64,000 nt of DNA from an uncultured Aquimarina sp. (GTDB lineage: Bacteria; Bacteroidota; Bacteroidia; Flavobacteriales; Flavobacteriaceae), in the NCBI GenBank assembly GCA_947489195.1, contig CANLCT010000018.1:1-64000 (forward strand), in the 5' to 3' direction. The notes under the pieces were generated by a model. That model was not told where the DNA came from, made no database searches, and saw only the letters and a program-made list of their open reading frames with translations. The position numbers and the translations under genes are program-made. This document shows, in pieces, positions 56,081 to 64,000 of the stretch (position 1 is the first letter of the stretch; each line of letters opens with the position of its first letter).

Positions 56081-58108
56081 TTAATCTAATTTTAACTGTT
56101 TTGCCTCAGTAACTAATAATTCATTACTATCCTCTAAAGCTTCATCAATAAATTGTTTTGCAGCATCAGTTATTGGATTTTCAGTTAAATATTCACCTAA
56201 AATTAGTACTGCTGCTATACGTGTACCGACTTTCTTTTTAGCAGTTCCAAATAATGGAGCAAAATCATCATAAGCTACATCCTTAGCTAATTCTTTAATT
56301 TTAGCCTTAGTAATTTGTTGCTTTTCTACCGGAAGGTTGGTGTACTTTTTTCCTAATTTTTGAATTTCACTAATTGGATTTTTAGCTTGCCCTCCTTTAT
56401 TTTGTTGTAAATTTTGAACTTGATTTTGTTGCTGTTTTGGCTTTTGTTTTGCCCAACTATCTTTTAAACCTACTGTTTTATTAAATATCAATGCTTTTGC
56501 AGAAGTATCTAAATCCAAAGTAAAATAACCTAAACGCTGAAACTGAAAATGTGAGCCTAACTCCGCACTTTTTAAATAAGGCTCGACAAAAGCATTGACA
56601 GTTTTTAAAGAATCTACATTTATAAATTCCATAAAACTTTTATCCTTATGCGAATCTGGTGCTTCATCTGTAAATAATCGATCATAAACACGTATTTCTG
56701 CAGGAATGGCATGTGCTATAGATACCCAATGCAACGTTCCTTTTACTTTTCGTAATGAAGCCTCACTCCCACTACCCGATTTACTATCGGGATCATAGGT
56801 ACAATGAATTTCGATAATATTACCTTCAACATCTTTTACTACCGATTCACCTTTAATAATATAAGCACTTTTTAAACGCACTTCTTTACCTAAACTTAAA
56901 CGGAAATACTTGCTATTGGCAGCTTCTTTAAAATCTTCTCTTTCAATATATAATTCTCTTGAAAATGGAACTTCATGCGTTCCTGAATTAGCATCTTCAG
57001 GATTATTTTCTGCTATTAAAATTTCTTCTTTTCCTTCTGGGTAATTAGTAATAATCAATTTTATGGGATCTAAAACTCCCATAACACGTGTAGCTATTTT
57101 GTTTAAATCTTCTCTAATACAAAATTCTAAAAGTGATAATTCTATAATATTTTCACGCTTAGCAACACCCACTGTTTCTACAAAATTTCTAATAGCTCTA
57201 GGGGTATAACCTCTTCTTCTTAAACCCGAAATGGTTGGCATGCGTGGATCATCCCAACCAGATACAATATTTTCTTCAACAAGCTGTAATAATTTACGCT
57301 TGCTCATTACTGTATAATTCAAATTAAGCCTTGCAAATTCACGTTGCTTAGGTAATCTATGCTTTGTATCTACTTGTTCTAAAAACCAATTATAAAGCTC
57401 TCTGTGTGGCTTAAATTCTAATGAACATAATGAATGTGTAATTTCTTCAATATAATCACTCTCGCCATGGGTCCAATCGTACATTGGATAAATACACCAA
57501 TCATTACCCGTTCTATGATGTGCTTTTTTTAAAATACGATACATTAATGGATCGCGCATTAACATGTTTGGTGATTCCATATCAATTTTAGCTCTTAAAA
57601 TATGTTCTCCTTCATTGTATTTACCGGCTTTCATTTCTTCAAAAAGCTGTAAATTTTCTTTAACTGATCGATCTCGATAAGGCCCTGCTACTCCTGGTTG
57701 TGTTGGTGTTCCTTTTTGCTCAGCCATAGCTTCGCTAGATTGCGAATCTACATAAGCTTTACCATCTTTTATTAATTGAATTGCCCAATCATATAATTGC
57801 TGAAAATAATCAGATGAATAACATATTTTATCCCACTTATATCCCATCCAGCTAACATCTCTTTTTATAGCATCTACATATTCTTGCTCTTCTTTTGCTG
57901 GGTTAGTATCATCAAAACGTAAATTTACAGGCGCATTATACTTTTCGCCCATACCAAAACTAATTCCTAAAGCTTTTGTATGTCCTATATGTAAATAGCC
58001 ATTAGGTTCAGGCGGAAAACGAAAACGCAGCTTATCTTTAGAATAGCCATTTTTTAAATCCTCTTCAATAATTTGTTCTATAAAATTTAATGATTTATGT
58101 TCTGACAT
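56081..58108 (-). CDS. glnS: Glutamine--tRNA ligase with C-terminal extension
   Basis: A 675-residue class I synthetase. The HIGH motif is in FPPEPNGYLHIGHTKALGISFG (about 30-50) and the KMSKS equivalent is VMSKRKLLQLV (about 270). The catalytic and anticodon-binding parts end near residue 560; a Gln-rich linker (KPKQQQNQVQNLQQNKGGQ) follows, then a helical extension of about 100 residues. Many flavobacterial GlnRS proteins are described as fused to a YqeY/GatB-like domain; this extension is in that place but I cannot confirm the fold. Other residues look normal. Confidence 0.96.
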   Translation of the reverse strand: MSEHKSLNFIEQIIEEDLKNGYSKDKLRFRFPPEPNGYLHIGHTKALGISFGMGEKYNAPVNLRFDDTNPAKEEQEYVDAIKRDVSWMGYKWDKICYSSDYFQQLYDWAIQLIKDGKAYVDSQSSEAMAEQKGTPTQPGVAGPYRDRSVKENLQLFEEMKAGKYNEGEHILRAKIDMESPNMLMRDPLMYRILKKAHHRTGNDWCIYPMYDWTHGESDYIEEITHSLCSLEFKPHRELYNWFLEQVDTKHRLPKQREFARLNLNYTVMSKRKLLQLVEENIVSGWDDPRMPTISGLRRRGYTPRAIRNFVETVGVAKRENIIELSLLEFCIREDLNKIATRVMGVLDPIKLIITNYPEGKEEILIAENNPEDANSGTHEVPFSRELYIEREDFKEAANSKYFRLSLGKEVRLKSAYIIKGESVVKDVEGNIIEIHCTYDPDSKSGSGSEASLRKVKGTLHWVSIAHAIPAEIRVYDRLFTDEAPDSHKDKSFMEFINVDSLKTVNAFVEPYLKSAELGSHFQFQRLGYFTLDLDTSAKALIFNKTVGLKDSWAKQKPKQQQNQVQNLQQNKGGQAKNPISEIQKLGKKYTNLPVEKQQITKAKIKELAKDVAYDDFAPLFGTAKKKVGTRIAAVLILGEYLTENPITDAAKQFIDEALEDSNELLVTEAKQLKLD

Positions 58109-58336
58109 ACTGGGTATAATTTAATGTGTAAAGTTATTAAAATTTAAATGCTCCTTTTAACACTTTAGCTTCAAAAATTTAATGTATTTATAAAATTGTA
58201 TGACAAGTTAGCGCCCTAAAAAACATAGTAATTTATATTTTTAAAAATGATCACAAAACTTTGTAATTTGCATAAACCTTATTTTATACTATAAATTGCT
58301 ATAATTTTAGGTAAGTAATTAATAACCAATATTAAA

Positions 58337-58693
58337 ATGGGAATAATAAAACTTCACAATATTAAAATACATTCTAACCATGGTTGTTTAGTTGAAGAAT
58401 CAAAAATAGGTTCTGATTATCGTGTTGATTTAACGATTACTGCCAATTTAAATGCATCGGCTCAAAGTGATGAATTGGCTGATACAGTAGATTATGTACA
58501 TCTTAATTTAATTATAAAAGAAGAAATGGCTATTCGTTCTAAATTGTTAGAACATGTGGCCGAGCGCATTTTAAATCGTATTTTTAATGAACTTATTTTA
58601 GTTACCCAAGCGACAGTTGCTGTTTCTAAAATTAACCCTCCAATAGGCGGCGATGTTCAAATGGTTACTATTGAGCGCACTAAAACTAGATGA
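58337..58693 (+). CDS. folB: Dihydroneopterin aldolase
   Basis: A 118-residue tunnelling-fold enzyme of folate synthesis (7,8-dihydroneopterin to 6-hydroxymethyl-dihydropterin). Visible are the N-terminal IKLHNIKIHSNHGCLVEE, the DTVDYVHLN substrate motif near 48-56 and the C-terminal SKINPPIGGDVQMVTIERTK containing the conserved lysine. Length is normal. It is divergent from glnS and lies upstream of tRNA-Cys. Confidence 0.96.
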   Translation: MGIIKLHNIKIHSNHGCLVEESKIGSDYRVDLTITANLNASAQSDELADTVDYVHLNLIIKEEMAIRSKLLEHVAERILNRIFNELILVTQATVAVSKINPPIGGDVQMVTIERTKTR

Positions 58694-58809
58694 TATTATT
58701 TTAAACTTATAATTAATTGCCTAATTAATCAAAAGCTAGCTTTAAATAAGAGCAAGAATTGTAGTAATTAATTATTTAACATTATTTATGTAATAATGAT
58801 TATTTAGTT

Positions 58810-58842
58810 TTTGCTAAATACTGCAAAATTATATTATATTTG
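58810..58842 (+). promoter_or_regulatory. Promoter of tRNA-Cys
   Basis: TTTG at 58810-58813 and TATATTTG at 58835-58842, spaced by 21 bases, close to the Bacteroidota -33/-7 consensus. The tRNA starts 15 bases after the -7 element. Confidence 0.65.
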
Positions 58843-58856
58843 CCGTCCTGTTACAG

Positions 58857-58927
58857 GGTGTCGTGGCCGAGTGGCTAGGCAGTGGTCTGCAACACCATCT
58901 ACAGCGGTTCGAATCCGCTCGACACCT
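58857..58927 (+). tRNA. tRNA-Cys (GCA)
   Basis: A 71-base cloverleaf. Acceptor stem GGTGTCG pairs with CGACACC; D-arm GCC-GAGTGGCTA-GGC; anticodon loop CTGCAAC with anticodon GCA; T-arm AGCGG-TTCGAAT-CCGCT. The discriminator base is U73, an identity element of tRNA-Cys. CCA is not encoded. No variable long arm is present. It has its own promoter and a strong terminator right after it. Confidence 0.97.
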
Positions 58928-58931
58928 CAAA

Positions 58932-58960
58932 AAAAGTCTCTTAATTTTAAGAGACTTTTT
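58932..58960 (+). terminator. Terminator of tRNA-Cys
   Basis: AAAGTCTCTTAA / TTAAGAGACTTTTTT stem-loop 5 bases after the tRNA. Also usable by the leftward DinB gene ending at 58991. Confidence 0.92.
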
Positions 58961-58990
58961 TATTTATACTTTATGCTGCCTACTAACTAA

Positions 58991-59539
58991 TTATTTGAAA
59001 TACCTTTCATTTAGTATGTTTAAATGATGTTTTGCATGGCCTATATTTAAAAAACCTATGGCAAGTGGAGTTATTTCAATTTCGAAACAAATTCCTTTTT
59101 TATGAAACATTTCTTCAGTTAAACTTTCAAAAAATAGAACACTTGAAGCACTTACAATTTCAAATTCGTTAAGTAAATCTGATACACTTCTATTACTAGC
59201 ATTCGAATAATTAGCATAAATATCTTGATCATAACCAGGCATAGTGCCAGTATCATTACGTGTATATGCTAAGGCACGATACATTTGAATTCTTTCATTA
59301 TCAATAATATGTTGTAAAATATCCTTTGGTGTCCACTTCCCTACTTCGTAACTATAATTTTGATATTTTTCTAATAATTGCTGACAATCATAAAATTCTT
59401 TACTTGATTTTTTTAAACCATCGAGCAACGTGGTTTTTGTATCAACTAAATTAATATACCGATCAAAATATTGTGGCATAAACTTTAGATCATTTATTGT
59501 AAGATCATTTCCAATAGATTTTTGATTTGTTAAATTCAT
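58991..59539 (-). CDS. DinB family protein
   Basis: A 182-residue helical bundle of the DinB/YfiT metalloenzyme superfamily. The three metal-site histidines can be placed in KDILQHIIDNERI (about 88) and IGHAKHHLNILNERY (about 167-172). The N-terminus NLTNQKSIGNDLT is variable. Members are often thiol transferases (bacillithiol- or mycothiol-dependent), but the thiol used here is unknown. It has an ATG start and no clear operon partner. Confidence 0.85.
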   Translation of the reverse strand: MNLTNQKSIGNDLTINDLKFMPQYFDRYINLVDTKTTLLDGLKKSSKEFYDCQQLLEKYQNYSYEVGKWTPKDILQHIIDNERIQMYRALAYTRNDTGTMPGYDQDIYANYSNASNRSVSDLLNEFEIVSASSVLFFESLTEEMFHKKGICFEIEITPLAIGFLNIGHAKHHLNILNERYFK

Positions 59540-59617
59540 AATTATAGTGGTTTTATAGACTAAAACTACTATAAAAATTTAATAAGAAACTTAATATTAA
59601 AATTTATAACATAAACT

Positions 59618-60298
59618 TTAAGAAGCTACCTTTTCAATTCTATTTTGAATTTTTTGAGCACTTGAAGGAAATAAGCCTTTACTTAACAACACACCACCAA
59701 AAAATATCATAAGTATACTTACTATTCTTTTTAAATTATAAATTCGGGTGGGTGTTAATTTCTTTTTTAAGGTTTTTGCTAATAGTATTTTTAAAATATC
59801 GGCTAATAAATACACAAATAATACAGCACCAAAAAAGAAAATTATCCGGTTTTTATCCATTTCTAACTGTGGAGTAATGGTAATTATAATTGTTAGCCAA
59901 AAACCTAATACACCAATATTGATAAAGTTTAATAAAAAACCTTTTAAAAATAATTTAAAATAATTGTGTTTATTAATTAATTCAACTTCGATAGAACGTT
60001 GGTCATTAAATGATTTTTTTTCTTTTATTAAAGTTATTACACCATAGGCAGTTAATAAAACGCCTCCAAAAATAAATAATGAAGGATCATCTTTAATTTT
60101 ATCAAGTAATTTATTAGTACTTAAATAAGCGATACAAATAAAAATAACATCGGCAAAAATAACTCCCAAATCAAAAGAAATTGCTGCTCTAAAACCTTTA
60201 ATAGCAGCAGTTTCTAATAGTGCAAAAAAAGCAGGTCCTAATAAGATTGCTAAAAACAATCCTATTAATATTGCTTCTCTTAAATCTTGTAAATACAT
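59618..60298 (-). CDS. LysE family amino-acid exporter
   Basis: A 226-residue inner-membrane protein with six predicted helices. The family signature is GLFLAILLGPAFFALLETAAIKGFRAAISFDLGVIFAD (first 50 residues). Its substrate is probably an amino acid but cannot be read from the sequence. It starts 5 bases after the rnr stop codon, so it is in an operon with rnr. Confidence 0.9.
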   Translation of the reverse strand: MYLQDLREAILIGLFLAILLGPAFFALLETAAIKGFRAAISFDLGVIFADVIFICIAYLSTNKLLDKIKDDPSLFIFGGVLLTAYGVITLIKEKKSFNDQRSIEVELINKHNYFKLFLKGFLLNFINIGVLGFWLTIIITITPQLEMDKNRIIFFFGAVLFVYLLADILKILLAKTLKKKLTPTRIYNLKRIVSILMIFFGGVLLSKGLFPSSAQKIQNRIEKVAS

Positions 60299-60303
60299 AT
60301 AAC

Positions 60304-62523
60304 TTAGTTTGTACTATGCACCAATTCTTCTTGTTCATTAGGTTCAACAAAAGTAAAGTCTAAATGACGTTTAATTAAATCGGCATTTTTAACTCGTACA
60401 TAAACAGTATCACCTAATTGATATTCATTTCCTGTTTTTTTACCAACAATGGCGTATTTTTCTTGAATAAAGATATAATGATCATCGGTTAAATCGCGAA
60501 GTCTAATCATTCCTTCGCATTTATTTGCTGTAATTTCAACATAAATACCCCATTCGGTTACTCCAGAAATTACACCTGCAAAAATTTCATTTTGATGATC
60601 TTGCATAAATTTAATTTGCATAAATTTAATAGAATCTCTTTCTGCATTAGCTGCTAAAGCTTCCATTTCACTACTATGCTTACATTTTTCTTCATATTCA
60701 GTTTCATCGACCGATTTACCAGCATCTAAATAATATTGTAATAAGCGATGTGCCATAACATCTGGATACCTCCTTATAGGCGACGTAAAATGCGAATAAT
60801 AGTCAAATGACAATCCGTAATGCCCTATATTTTGTGTAGTATATACTGCTTTACTCATGGTTCGAATAGCCAGTGTATCTACCATATTCTGTTCTTTTCG
60901 GCCTTTAACATCACTCAATAATTTATTTAATGAAGAGGTTACTGTTTTTTTGTTTTGTAAATTTAAACTATGACCAAATTGCGAAACAATGTTTTGTAAT
61001 GCAACTAATTTTTCTTCATTAGGCTCATCGTGTATTCGGTACACAAATGTTTTTTTAGGAGTTTGCCTTCCTATAAACTCAGATACCTTTTTATTGGCAA
61101 GTAACATAAACTCTTCAATAAGTTTATTAGCATCCTTAGAAGTCTTAAAAAACACACCTACAGGTTCGCTATTTTCATTTAATTGAAATTTTACTTCGGT
61201 TTTATCAAATGATAAGGCTCCAGACTTCATTCTGGCTTCGCGCATTATTTTGGCTAATTCGTCTAATTTTAAAACAGCTTCAGTTATTTCAGAGCTAGCT
61301 TGATAAGCTTCTCCCGTAAGGGATATATCTGCCGGAATTGTTGATTCACCTGTTTCAATGATTTGTTGAGCTTCTTCATATGCAAAACGAGCATCGGAAT
61401 AAGTGACCGTTCTACCAAACCATTCATTTACAATTTTAGTATTAGGAGCAATTTCAAAAACTGCCGAAAATGTATATTTTTCTTCATGTGGCCTTAATGA
61501 ACAGGCATTATTCGATAATACTTCGGGTAACATTGGCACTACCCTATCCACTAAATAAACGGATGTAGCTCTTTCATAGGCTTCATCATCTAAAATAGTT
61601 CCGGGTTTTACATAATGCGAAACATCGGCAATATGAATACCTACTTCATAATTTCCATTTTCAAGTATTTTAAATGAAAGCGCATCATCAAAATCTTTTG
61701 CATCTTTAGGGTCTATAGTAAAAGTTAAGGTTTTACGCATATCTCTACGCTTAGCTATTTCTTCTGGTTGAATTGAAGTATCAAGCTCATTTGCAAAGTC
61801 TTCTACTTTTTTAGGAAACTCATACGGTAAACCATATTGTAATAAAATAGCATGAATTTCGGTCTCATGTTCACCAGGTGTTCCTAAAACTTCTTTTACA
61901 GTTCCAAATGGTGAATCCGCTTTATCGGGCCAATCATCCATGGTTACTAAAACTAATTCACCATCTTTAGCACCATTAATTCTATCTTTTGGAACAAAAA
62001 AATCGGTATACATTTTTGGATCTTGTGTACTAACAAAAGCGAATTTTTCTTTTATTTGAATAACTCCAATAAATTCAGTTCGTTTTCTTTTAATTACACT
62101 GGTAATTTCACCTTCATTTTTACCACGTCTGCGTCTACGGTACATATATACCTCCACCTCGTCACCATGTAAGGCTTTATTTAAGCTGTTTTTTGGAATA
62201 AAAATATCTTCCTCTAAATCTTCAACAATTACATAGGCATGTCCTTTGGTGGTCACATCTACAATTCCTGTATATGTATGGCTTGATATTTCGATAATAA
62301 ACTTACCTGGAGCAATTTCATTAATTTGTTGTTGCGCTGCTAATTTGGCTAAACCTTTAATAATTTGATTTCGACTACTAGCATCTGTTAAATGTAATTT
62401 AGCAGAAATTTGTTTGTAATTAAGAGCAATTTTTCCACTTTTCTTCAAAATCTGAAGAATTTTTACTGACAAATTTTCTACTCTCTTAGATTGTTTCTTT
62501 TGACTATTACTTCTTCTTCCCAT
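60304..62523 (-). CDS. rnr: Ribonuclease R
   Basis: A 739-residue 3'-5' exoribonuclease that degrades structured RNA. From the N-terminus come a helix-turn-helix (about 20-75), cold-shock domains (about 80-230), the RNB catalytic domain (about 255-580, with TIDPKDAKDFDDALSF carrying the metal-binding Asp residues and HYGLSFDYYSHFTSPIRRYPDVMAHRLL) and an S1 domain (about 640-715, IFAGVISGVTEWGIYVEI). The basic start GRRSNSQKKQSKR is typical. It is first in the operon with the LysE gene. Confidence 0.97.
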   Translation of the reverse strand: MGRRSNSQKKQSKRVENLSVKILQILKKSGKIALNYKQISAKLHLTDASSRNQIIKGLAKLAAQQQINEIAPGKFIIEISSHTYTGIVDVTTKGHAYVIVEDLEEDIFIPKNSLNKALHGDEVEVYMYRRRRRGKNEGEITSVIKRKRTEFIGVIQIKEKFAFVSTQDPKMYTDFFVPKDRINGAKDGELVLVTMDDWPDKADSPFGTVKEVLGTPGEHETEIHAILLQYGLPYEFPKKVEDFANELDTSIQPEEIAKRRDMRKTLTFTIDPKDAKDFDDALSFKILENGNYEVGIHIADVSHYVKPGTILDDEAYERATSVYLVDRVVPMLPEVLSNNACSLRPHEEKYTFSAVFEIAPNTKIVNEWFGRTVTYSDARFAYEEAQQIIETGESTIPADISLTGEAYQASSEITEAVLKLDELAKIMREARMKSGALSFDKTEVKFQLNENSEPVGVFFKTSKDANKLIEEFMLLANKKVSEFIGRQTPKKTFVYRIHDEPNEEKLVALQNIVSQFGHSLNLQNKKTVTSSLNKLLSDVKGRKEQNMVDTLAIRTMSKAVYTTQNIGHYGLSFDYYSHFTSPIRRYPDVMAHRLLQYYLDAGKSVDETEYEEKCKHSSEMEALAANAERDSIKFMQIKFMQDHQNEIFAGVISGVTEWGIYVEITANKCEGMIRLRDLTDDHYIFIQEKYAIVGKKTGNEYQLGDTVYVRVKNADLIKRHLDFTFVEPNEQEELVHSTN

Positions 62524-62793
62524 GTATCTAAGTGATGATTTGCGCTAAAAATACAGCTATTCTTTGTAGTTTAAGTACTTTATAAGTAAATCTTATATTT
62601 TGTTAAATTAATAGCTTGTTTTTAAAGGTTTTAACTGTAAAATGTTAATTTTTTCAATTCTGTAAGATAAAACCTTTTTTATAAAATTATTATAGTAATA
62701 AATAAAAAATAGTAGATCAAAATGTTTTGATTTCATAATATTGATACAAATAAGACATAAAATTATTAACTTGTGCGAGTTAATTTTTTATAA

Positions 62794-63036
62794 ATGAAGG
62801 ACTTCACTCCTATTGCTAAATTTACATACGAACACGAATATTCAGTTTTAAAACATTTACTAGAACAAGCCAATATTCAGTATTTTTTTAAAAACGAAAC
62901 CATGATTGGTATGGTTCCTTTTTATTCAAATGCTTTGGGCGGTATTATACTTTTAGTACACCAAAACGATAAGCAAAAAGCAATTAAAATTTTAGAAGAT
63001 TTAAATACAGAACAAGCAGATCTTAGAATTGTTTAA
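62794..63036 (+). CDS. DUF2007 protein
   Basis: An 80-residue cytoplasmic protein of the DUF2007 (putative signal-transducing) family: FTYEHEYSVLKHLLEQANIQYFFKNE, then ILLVHQNDKQKAIKILEDL. Its fold is ferredoxin-like. It is the last gene before the gene-free right end. Function unknown. Confidence 0.85.
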   Translation: MKDFTPIAKFTYEHEYSVLKHLLEQANIQYFFKNETMIGMVPFYSNALGGIILLVHQNDKQKAIKILEDLNTEQADLRIV

Positions 63037-64000
63037 AAGAATACTATTTTTATTTCTTTATCTATTAGCCTAAAAATCGAATTACTTTCAAATAATAATT
63101 CATTAGCTGTTTTAAATATATTTCAGCTTTATTAGATAATCTCAATACTAGCTTTAAGTAAAGTTTTATTTTTTCAAAAATTAATAAGTAGATCAATACT
63201 TAATTTTAAATTGAAACTTCAATTCATTTTACTTATTCACACTATTTATTATATATATCTTTTTCTTTTAAAAAATTAAAAAAATAATAATGGTTATTAT
63301 AGGGTGTTTATAACTGGTATAACTTTTTTAAATTTTAATTGTTTAATTAGTTTTCGCCTTTTTTTGATAGGCTATTAACAAGTTATTGTAAGGTTAATTT
63401 ATTGTAAATAAAGAGAAAATATAAGGTTATTAACAGCTGTTGATAACCAGTTTTTACAGCTTAATTTTTAAAAGTTTTTATAATTTTTGTTGTGAAAAAC
63501 CCTACATATTGATTTTATAAATGTAAGATTTAAAATTAAAGAAAAATTTGCTTTGTATGGGTTGTTGCTTGTATTGAATTTTTTATTCAATTTTCCAAAA
63601 ATAGTTTTACAAGTTATTCACATTTTAACAACAATAGCTATACACAGTATTAAGTGTTTATTAACAGTTTTTGATATAATGATATGAATCCTATATAATC
63701 ATTGTTTTAGGGTATAGTGATCCTACATAATTACTTTATTTTAAATAATTTACACTACTTTTATTTTACACAATCAAATTTTTAATTTAACACTAATTGG
63801 GTATTGTTACTTTATTATATAGCTTTTAAATTATAAAAGTGCTAAAGCACAGGTATTTGTATTAATCAAAAGTTGAACTATATTTTATAATTAATAAAGT
63901 GGGTTTAACTATTGGCATTATATTTTTTAAAACTAATAGGGTATACAGGTAATTAAGTGTTATGTATTAAAATTAGTTAAAACTTAAAATCATGTTTAAG
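63037..64000. other. Gene-free AT-rich region, possible origin of replication
   Basis: About 960 bases with no credible gene on either strand. Between 63233 and 63666 it holds a cluster of DnaA-box-like 9-mers: exact TTATTCACA at 63233-63241 and 63614-63622; one-mismatch forms TTATTAACA at 63427-63435 and 63658-63666, TTATCAACA on the other strand at 63438-63446, TTATAAACA on the other strand at 63305-63313, CTATTAACA at 63372-63380 and CTATACACA at 63638-63646. Very A/T-rich tracts (for example 63241-63300) could serve as the unwinding element. The window ends at ATG TTT AAG (63992-64000), possibly the start of a gene that cannot be identified. Confidence 0.45.

Noticed and set aside
63992-64000. 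Start of dnaA at the right edge
   Set aside because: Only three codons (ATG TTT AAG) are visible and they do not resemble the usual DnaA start. The idea can be tested only with sequence beyond the window.

Overview
The window looks like a chromosomal segment from a low-GC marine or environmental member of the Bacteroidota, most likely the family Flavobacteriaceae. The reasons are: type A and type B C-terminal sorting signals of the type IX secretion system (T9SS), TAnnTTTG promoter elements, no Shine-Dalgarno sequences, many Bacteroidota-restricted families (DUF4175, DUF4254, DUF6909-like, DUF6341-like, HU-CCDC81/SPOR) and the YbeY variant typical of this phylum. Family and domain names come from reading the sequence; no database search was run.

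Layout. 1-800: a heptamer minisatellite and a Kbp/LysM gene. 836-16561: a leftward block of secreted and surface proteins: two tandem 705-residue beta-helix/lectin paralogues with T9SS signals, a small lipocalin-like T9SS protein, a beta-propeller protein and a giant (about 2478 aa) SprB-like repeat adhesin with a type B signal. 17165-20996: 3-hydroxyanthranilate dioxygenase plus an ALDH7-like dehydrogenase, then a membrane-anchored OmpA-like protein paired with a membrane-anchored helix-hairpin-helix protein. 21137-28792: housekeeping genes (gpsA, dprA, HU/SPOR protein, thioesterase, GT9 plus DUF4254) and a small accessory hydrolase pair. 29118-32613: three secreted proteins of unknown function, one a lipoprotein. 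32994-41313: purD, then a sugar transferase and UDP-glucuronate decarboxylase (surface glycan), then DUF6909/GH3/M23. 41700-52812: conserved core with a methyltransferase, TPR protein, mnmG, ybeY, DUF4175, gltX, a Pmp3-like protein and an SPFH protein. 53006-63036: membrane acyltransferase, EptA-like transferase, GNAT, glnS, folB, tRNA-Cys, DinB, LysE, rnr and DUF2007. 63037-64000: an AT-rich gene-free stretch.

The most striking signals are not genes. Five near-perfect copies of the ParB-binding parS palindrome (GTTCCACGTGGAAC core) lie around mnmG and ybeY, four of them within 137 bp and one embedded in the 3' end of ybeY. The gene-free right end holds a cluster of DnaA-box-like 9-mers. From 26704 to 62523 some 22 of 29 protein genes run leftward, as expected for leading-strand genes to the left of an origin. 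Together this suggests that the right edge is at or very near the chromosomal origin, with the mnmG-ybeY parS cluster as the centromere region. That is an inference and needs GC-skew and dnaA position to confirm.

No CRISPR array, transposase, prophage, restriction or obvious defence system was seen. Several leftward gene starts were placed at internal ATG or GTG codons because the longest frames open with implausible TTG codons.
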